Shown: in pieces, positions 1-4,194 of the stretch
Position numbering within the stretch: position 1 is the stretch's first letter
Layout: the number at the start of each line of letters is the position of its first letter
DNA from: an uncultured Actinomycetes bacterium
GTDB taxonomy: Bacteria > Actinomycetota > CALGFH01
Direction of reading: 5' to 3'
Length of the DNA stretch: 6,152 bases
Assembly: GCA_937881255.1 (NCBI GenBank)
Contig: CALGFH010000076.1
Location: 1-6,152 of the forward strand
Program-made: the position numbers and the translations under genes
The notes under the pieces: model-generated
Databases searched by the model: none
Seen by the model: only the letters and a program-made list of their open reading frames with translations
What the model was told of the DNA's origin: nothing

Positions 1-2
1 TC

Positions 3-215
3 CTGGTGCCCGGCCTGTTCGACGGCGAGCACAGCTTCACCGTCCAGCCCGCCGGCCCGGGCCAGGTCCGCGTGACCCAGCACGAGGAGTTCCGCGGCCT
101 GCTCGTCCCGCCCCTGCTGGCCATGATCGCCAAGCCGACCCTGGCGTCCTTCCACCGCATGAACCAGGCCCTCAAGACCCGGGTCGAGCAGCCGGCCGCC
201 ACCCCGACCGCATGA
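3..215 (+). CDS. SRPBCC-fold protein, C-terminal part (5' end outside window)
   Basis: The reading frame is open from the left edge (CTG GTG CCC GGC...) to a TGA at 213-215, so this is the last 70 or so residues of a longer protein; the GTG at 6 is an internal codon, not a believable start. The visible part has the pattern of the C-terminal half of SRPBCC (START/Bet v1-like, polyketide-cyclase-related) proteins: a strand pair around LFDGEHSFTVQP and QVRVTQHEEFRG, then the long C-terminal helix ending in FHRMNQALKTRVEQ. These proteins form a hydrophobic cavity that binds small lipophilic ligands; substrate and reaction cannot be read here. The stop overlaps the start of the downstream TetR gene (ATGA), so the two are very likely one transcript. 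Family assignment is from sequence pattern only. Confidence 0.8.
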   Translation: MVPGLFDGEHSFTVQPAGPGQVRVTQHEEFRGLLVPPLLAMIAKPTLASFHRMNQALKTRVEQPAATPTA

Positions 216-871
216 CCCCATCGAGCTCGGCGATCAGGTCGGCGCGGGGGATGGAGGTGGTGGCCGCCGGGCGGCGGCTGCTCGAGGAGGAGGGCCCGGA
301 GGCCCTCACCATGCGGCGGCTGGCCGAGCGCCTCGGCATCCGCGCCCCCTCCCTCTACAAGCACCTCCCCGACAAGGCCGCCCTCGAGGCCGCCATCATC
401 GCCACCGGCTTCGAGGAGGCGGCGGCCGCGTTCGAGGCGGCCGTGGAAGGCGCCGCCGAGGGTGGAGGCCAGGGAGCCCATGGAGGAGCCGGCGGCACCG
501 CGAGCGACGGAGCCGGAACGGGGGCCGGTAGGGCGCTGCCGGCCCTGGCGGCGGGTGGGACGCTGCCGGTCTTGGGGGCTGGTGGGACGCTGCCGGCCCT
601 GGCGGCCGCCTACCGGCGGTTCGCGCTGGCCCACCCGCATCTCTACCGGCTGATGACCAACGGGCCGCTCCCCCGCGAGCACCTGCCGCCGGGGCTCGAG
701 GACCGGACCGCCGCCCCGGTCCTGCGGGCGGCCGGCAGCCGGGCCCGCGCCCGGGCGGTGTGGGCGTTCGCCCACGGCATGGTGATGCTCGAGCTCGACC
801 ACCGGTTCCCGGCGGACGCCGACCTGGACGCCGCCTGGCGGGCCGGCATCGCCGCCTTCCAGCCGGGCTGA
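212..871 (+). CDS. TetR/AcrR family transcriptional regulator with WHG-type C-terminal domain
   Basis: A 219-residue DNA-binding regulator, probably a dimeric ligand-responsive repressor. Residues about 14-60 form the TetR helix-turn-helix domain: EEEGPEALTMRRLAERLGI, then the recognition-helix region RAPSLYKHLPDKAALE. The C-terminal ligand domain starts near AAYRRFALAHPHLYRLM (132-148) and contains WAFAHGMVMLELDHRFP (184-200), matching the WHG-type TetR C-terminal family. Between them, residues about 80-130 are an unusual Gly/Ala-rich stretch ending in a 9-residue tandem repeat (LPALAAGGT, LPVLGAGGT, LPALAA). The ATG at 212 overlaps the upstream stop and has no clear Shine-Dalgarno, consistent with coupled translation; the in-frame ATG at 251 is an alternative but would leave little before the first helix. 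The neighbouring SRPBCC gene is a likely target of its control, together with its own promoter, which lies outside the window. Confidence 0.9.
   Translation: MTPSSSAIRSARGMEVVAAGRRLLEEEGPEALTMRRLAERLGIRAPSLYKHLPDKAALEAAIIATGFEEAAAAFEAAVEGAAEGGGQGAHGGAGGTASDGAGTGAGRALPALAAGGTLPVLGAGGTLPALAAAYRRFALAHPHLYRLMTNGPLPREHLPPGLEDRTAAPVLRAAGSRARARAVWAFAHGMVMLELDHRFPADADLDAAWRAGIAAFQPG
536..606 (+). repeat. 27-base tandem repeat inside the TetR gene (about 2.6 copies)
   Basis: Units run 536-562, 563-589 and a partial 590-606. Each begins CTGCCGG; the first two end GGTGGGACG. Units 1 and 3 are identical over the 17 bases they share, while unit 2 differs at several positions. Because 27 is a multiple of three, the repeat keeps frame and encodes LPALAAGGT, LPVLGAGGT and LPALAA (residues 109-132). 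The last copy is the one that reads into the conserved first helix of the ligand-binding domain, so the extra copies look like duplications of that helix start. Confidence 0.85.
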
Positions 872-958
872 GCGGGTCCCCAGGCGCGGGTTGGTGAGGC
901 TCCGGGCGTGGGTGCTTGGTATGGTCGCGCTGTCCTGCGAGGACCGGGTGATGAGGAT

Positions 959-963
959 GGAGG
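959..963 (+). promoter_or_regulatory. Shine-Dalgarno GGAGG for the PF04020 membrane protein
   Basis: GGAGG at 959-963 lies six bases upstream of the GTG at 970. It is the clearest ribosome-binding site in the window and supports the GTG start at 970. Confidence 0.75.
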
Positions 964-969
964 TGTCCG

Positions 970-1353
970 GTGCGGTTGATCGTGCGAATCCTGGCCGGGG
1001 CGGTGGCGCTGGCCGCGGCGGCGTGGCTGATCGACGGGATCTCGGTCGGGCCCGGGACCACCAGCGAGCGGGCCCTCACCCTGCTCGCCGTGGCGGTCAT
1101 CTTCGGGCTGGTCAACGCCTTCGTCCGCCCGATCGTGCGGCTGATCTCCATCCCGCTGTTCATCATCACCCTCGGGCTGTTCACCTTCGTCGTGAACGCC
1201 CTGATGCTGCTGCTGACGGCCTGGATCGGGGACCTGTTCGACCTCGCCTTCGAGGTCGACGGGTTCTGGGCGGCGCTGCTCGGCGCCCTGGTGATCAGCG
1301 TGGTCACCTTCCTGATCAACGTGCTCCTGCCCGACAGGTACGAGGGCCGCTGA
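970..1353 (+). CDS. Phage-holin-family (PF04020-type) four-helix membrane protein
   Basis: A 127-residue integral membrane protein, normal length for the family. Four hydrophobic segments are visible at about residues 4-24, 35-56, 59-86 and 99-120. The family signature is the segment NAFVRPIVRLISIPLFIITL (49-68), with the polar Asn and Arg-Pro pair before a long helix and Asn76 within it. The family is named after a holin superfamily but is a common chromosomal protein of actinobacteria and other bacteria with no established role; nothing phage-like lies around it. The start is GTG at 970, supported by a well-spaced GGAGG. A 98-base gap separates it from the TetR gene, so it may have its own promoter. 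It ends 12 bases before the stop of the convergent HelD-like gene, inside a shared inverted repeat. Confidence 0.88.
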   Translation: MRLIVRILAGAVALAAAAWLIDGISVGPGTTSERALTLLAVAVIFGLVNAFVRPIVRLISIPLFIITLGLFTFVVNALMLLLTAWIGDLFDLAFEVDGFWAALLGALVISVVTFLINVLLPDRYEGR

Positions 1354-1406
1354 CCCGCGACGCGGTCAGGCCCCTGGGGCCGACCCGAGGGCCGCCGGGA
1401 GCGGCC
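1351..1406. terminator. Candidate bidirectional terminator: cluster of inverted repeats at convergent gene ends
   Basis: Three inverted repeats lie in a row. The first, 1351-1368 (TGACCCGCGACGCGGTCA), pairs the TGA of the + strand membrane-protein gene with the TGA (read as TCA) of the - strand HelD-like gene, with a 3-base loop and one bulged C. The second, 1369-1381, is GGCCCCTGGGGCC. The third, 1390-1406, is GGCCGC, a five-base loop, then GCGGCC. The last two are within the 3' coding end of the HelD-like gene. No T-run follows on either strand, so this would be a U-less GC-rich terminator of the kind proposed for actinobacteria. In such GC-rich DNA, short palindromes also arise by chance. 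Confidence 0.45.
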
Positions 1407-3486
1407 TGGCGTGGACGATCGTCAGGCCGAGCACGGCCCGGGTGAGCGCCGTGTAGAGCCGCCGCAGCCCGGCCGCCCCCAGCGCCGGGTCGGCGATCTC
1501 GGCCGGCTCGACCAGCACCACCTGGTCGAACTCCAGCCCCTTGACCGCCGAGGCGGGAACCAGGGCCAGCCGGGTGCCGGTGTCGAACCGGTCCACCTCA
1601 CGGAACTCGACGCCACGGCCGGCCAGCTCGGCCCCGGCGGACCCCACGGCCGGGTCGGCCACCACCAGGCCGACCGACCCGTCCTCGGCCAGGGCCTCCT
1701 CCAGCGCCTGGAGCCAGGCCGCCGGGGCCGCCTCCGGGGTCACGGCCCGGACCCGCAGCGAGCCGGGGACGCTCCGCACGGACCGGGCCGGGCGGACCTC
1801 GGGGGCGATCTCGGGCAGCAGGCGGTTGGCGAAGTCGAGCACCTCCTTGGGCGCCCGGAAGGCCCGCGGCAGCTGCTCGACCCGGATCGAGCGCCGGCCG
1901 AGATGGCCGACGGCGTCCCCCCAGCGCTCGGCCGACCACGGCGTGGTCCGCTGGGCCAGGTCCCCGAGCAGCGTCGCCGACCCGAACCGGCACCGCCGCC
2001 CGATCGCCCGCAGCTGCATCGCCGACAGGTCCTGGGCCTCGTCGGCGACCACGTGGCCGAAGGTGGTCGTCCCGCCGACCACGTCGACGGCCTCGTCGAC
2101 CAGGAAGGCGTCGGTCACCGACCAGGCCGCCGCCTTGAGGCTCCGGGGTCGCCTGGCCCACACCAGCAGCTCCTGCTCCTCGCCGGTGAGGATGCCCTCG
2201 GCCGCCTCGGCCAGGAACGGCCGCTCGGTGAGCAGCCGGAACACCAGCCGGACCGGGTCGACCACCGGCCAGGTCCGCTTCAGGAAGTCCCGCACCTCCG
2301 GCCGGGCGCCCAGGCTGCGCTGGACCGCGGCCGGGTCGTCGAGCACGCTCAGGCCCTCGGTGTGCTCGAGGTGGCGCAGGCAGCGCTCGACCAGCCAGTC
2401 CCGCAGGTGGTCCCGGCCGACCTGGTAGCGGAGGTCGCCGGCGACCAGCTCCTCGACACGCTGGCGCAGCATCCTGGCCGGCAGGCGGACCACCCGGTGC
2501 CCCCGGCGCACCTCCAGCGGCAGGGCCGGCGGCCGCACGTGCAGGAAGGCGGCGCGGCGGACGACCGCGGCCATGCGAGGGTCGGCCTTGACCGCGGCCG
2601 CCTCCGGGCTGTCGGTGCCGGTGACCGCGACCTCGGCGACCAGGTCCTCGATCGAGCGCTGGGCGACGTCGACCTCGCCGAGCCCGGGCAGCACGTCACG
2701 GATGAAGGCCAGGTAGGCCGGGCCCGGCCCCACCACCAGCACCCCGTCCCTGGCCAGCCGGTCCCGGTGCTCGTAGAGGAGGAAGGCCGCCCGGTGCAGG
2801 CCGACCGCGGTCTTGCCGGTCCCGGGCCCGCCCTGGATGCAGATCGTCTCGGCCAGCGGCGCCCGGATGAGGTCGTCCTGCTCGGGCTGGATGGTGGCGA
2901 CGATGTCGCGCATGGGGCCGATGCGCGGCCGCTCGATCTCGGCCACCAGCACCCGGTCGGAGGCGGCCAGCGCCTCGGCCTCGTCCAGCAGGTCGAGGAC
3001 CTCGTCCTGGATCGAGGTCAGGGTGCCGCCCCGGTACCCGAAGCGGCGCCGGGCCCGGACGCCGAAGCGGCGGGTCGGGCTGGCCCGGTAGAAGGGATGG
3101 GCCAGCCCTGCCCGCCAGTCGATGACCACCGGGTCGCCCTCGGCGTCGCTGACGTGCCGGCGGCCCACATAGAAGCGCGCCTCCGGCGGGTCGGCGCCGG
3201 CGTCGTAGTCCAGCCGCCCGAAGAACAGCCCGGTCCGCCCGTCGTCGGTCAGGGCGGCGACCCGCTGCCGCAGCCGCCACTCCACCGACTCCGCCGCATA
3301 CGGGTCGGCCCCGGTGGCCCGCAGCGACCTGGTCCTGCGCCGCATCGCCGCCAGGCACCGCCGGGCGTACTCCAGCATCTCCCGCTCGGCCACCAGCTCG
3401 TCGTCGGGCAACGCCTCCAGCAAGCTCACCACCAGGCTCAGAAGGGGATGGACGGCCCCGCGAGGGGCCACGGCACAGCCCGCCAT
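1366..3486 (-). CDS. HelD/HelR-like RNA polymerase recycling motor ATPase (superfamily 1 helicase fold)
   Basis: About 706 residues from the ATG at 3486. UvrD/HelD-type superfamily 1 motifs occur in order: Walker A GGPGTGKT (219-226), Walker B DEAQD (482-486), motif III GDLAQRT (508-514), motif IV region LPRAFR (539-544, where many relatives have NYR), motif V KGLEFD (649-654) and motif VI YTALTRA (678-684). The N-terminal part has charged helical sequence followed by GLFFGRLDY, FYVGRRHVSDAEGDPVVIDW and HPFYRAS, typical of HelD rather than UvrD or Rep. Known HelD proteins bind RNA polymerase and use ATP to free it from DNA stalls; the actinobacterial HelR type also displaces rifamycins. Residues about 230-470 correspond to the variable insertion that contacts polymerase. 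The start is uncertain: ATG 3486 has GGAGG directly abutting it, and GTG at 3471, 3432 or 3429 are alternatives that still keep the first conserved helix (EREMLEYARRCL). It lies about 50 bases after the LysE gene and converges with the PF04020 gene. Confidence 0.88.
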   Translation of the reverse strand: MAGCAVAPRGAVHPLLSLVVSLLEALPDDELVAEREMLEYARRCLAAMRRRTRSLRATGADPYAAESVEWRLRQRVAALTDDGRTGLFFGRLDYDAGADPPEARFYVGRRHVSDAEGDPVVIDWRAGLAHPFYRASPTRRFGVRARRRFGYRGGTLTSIQDEVLDLLDEAEALAASDRVLVAEIERPRIGPMRDIVATIQPEQDDLIRAPLAETICIQGGPGTGKTAVGLHRAAFLLYEHRDRLARDGVLVVGPGPAYLAFIRDVLPGLGEVDVAQRSIEDLVAEVAVTGTDSPEAAAVKADPRMAAVVRRAAFLHVRPPALPLEVRRGHRVVRLPARMLRQRVEELVAGDLRYQVGRDHLRDWLVERCLRHLEHTEGLSVLDDPAAVQRSLGARPEVRDFLKRTWPVVDPVRLVFRLLTERPFLAEAAEGILTGEEQELLVWARRPRSLKAAAWSVTDAFLVDEAVDVVGGTTTFGHVVADEAQDLSAMQLRAIGRRCRFGSATLLGDLAQRTTPWSAERWGDAVGHLGRRSIRVEQLPRAFRAPKEVLDFANRLLPEIAPEVRPARSVRSVPGSLRVRAVTPEAAPAAWLQALEEALAEDGSVGLVVADPAVGSAGAELAGRGVEFREVDRFDTGTRLALVPASAVKGLEFDQVVLVEPAEIADPALGAAGLRRLYTALTRAVLGLTIVHARPLPAALGSAPGA
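3454..3469. other. Perfect 6-bp inverted repeat at the 5' end of the HelD-like gene
   Basis: GGCCCC and GGGGCC flank a four-base loop (GCGA on the + strand, TCGC on the mRNA strand). It lies within the first codons if the HelD-like gene starts at 3486, or about 20 bases upstream of the start if translation begins at GTG 3432 or 3429. In the second case it would be a leader hairpin or operator. No function is shown by the sequence. Confidence 0.35.
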
Positions 3487-3535
3487 CCTCCATCGAGCGG
3501 GGCCGCCCTGGCAACGCCTTTTCGAGGCCCGGCGC

Positions 3536-4162
3536 TCAGCGACGCTCGAAGGCGACCCGGAGGCCGAAGGCGATGAGGACCGCGCCGGTGGCCCGCTCGA
3601 GCCACGCCTTGACCCGTGGCCCGGTGAGCAGGCCTCGTGCCCGGTTGACGAGGTGGGCGTAGGTGGACAGCCAGATGAGCCCGACCACCACATGGATCGC
3701 GACCAGGGTCAGCGTCTGCGGCAGGACCGCCCGGTCCCGGTCGACGAACTGCGGCAGGAACGTCAGGAAGAACAGCGCCGGCTTGGGGTTCAGCACGGTG
3801 CTGACGACCCCGGCCAGGAACGCCCGCCCCGGCACGGCCAGCCCCACCGGCCCCGCGTCGGCCGTGGGACGCCTGGACGCCCGCAGCGCCTGCACCCCGA
3901 GCCAGAGCAGGTAGACGGCCCCGGCCAGCTTGACCGTGCTGTAGGCGATCGCCGACGCCACCAGCAGCGCCGACAACCCGGCGGCGAGCGCGACCCCGTG
4001 CACCAGCAGCCCGGCGAGGTTCCCGAAGATCGTCCGCTGGGCCAGGCCGGGCCCCCCGACGAGCACCTGCCGGGTCACCAGCGCCATGTCCGCACCCGGG
4101 ATCACGGTCACGAGCACCGACGCCACCAGGAACGGCAGCAGGAGGTCGAGCGGCACGGTCAC
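3536..4162 (-). CDS. LysE/RhtB family amino-acid exporter
   Basis: A 208-residue inner-membrane transporter, the usual length for the LysE/RhtB family, which exports amino acids or related small molecules by proton antiport. About six hydrophobic segments are visible (roughly residues 6-22, 44-66, 70-92, 113-140, 149-172 and 190-205). Family marks are the N-terminal PGADMALVTR (22-31, with PGA where PGP is common), GNLAG (47-51) and LNPKPALFFLTFLPQF (124-139). The substrate cannot be assigned. The start is uncertain: GTG at 4162 matches the family N-terminus best, while GTG at 4180 is in frame and only 14 bases past the radical SAM stop. Neither has a strong Shine-Dalgarno, so translation may rely on coupling with the upstream gene. 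It probably shares a transcript with the radical SAM gene. Confidence 0.88.
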   Translation of the reverse strand: MTVPLDLLLPFLVASVLVTVIPGADMALVTRQVLVGGPGLAQRTIFGNLAGLLVHGVALAAGLSALLVASAIAYSTVKLAGAVYLLWLGVQALRASRRPTADAGPVGLAVPGRAFLAGVVSTVLNPKPALFFLTFLPQFVDRDRAVLPQTLTLVAIHVVVGLIWLSTYAHLVNRARGLLTGPRVKAWLERATGAVLIAFGLRVAFERR

Positions 4163-4194
4163 GACCGCATGGTTCCACACCTCGCCCCGCCGGC

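Noticed and set aside
891..925. Possible promoter TTGGTG ... TATGGT upstream of the PF04020 gene
   Set aside because: The spacing between the two boxes is 23 bases, too long for a standard sigma-70-type promoter, so it is not listed as a feature.
396..1319. Long open frame on the - strand across the TetR and PF04020 genes
   Set aside because: Its translation is Arg/Pro-rich low-complexity sequence typical of antisense frames in GC-rich DNA, and both + strand genes have clear family motifs.
970..1353. Reading the holin-family gene as a sign of prophage
   Set aside because: The PF04020 family is a widespread chromosomal membrane protein family and no other phage gene is present in the window.
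3521..3550. TTCGAG/CTCGAA inverted repeat with an 18-base interior around the LysE stop codon
   Set aside because: The stem is only six pairs with a long interior and no T-run follows on the - strand; too weak to call a terminator.
1411..3576. Very long + strand open frame antisense to the HelD-like gene
   Set aside because: The composition is Gly/Pro/Arg/Gln-rich with no recognisable domain, while the opposite strand encodes a complete set of SF1 ATPase motifs in order.
3487..3693. Extension of the HelD-like frame upstream of 3486
   Set aside because: It would overlap the LysE coding region and adds Ser/Gly/Pro-rich residues with no family similarity.
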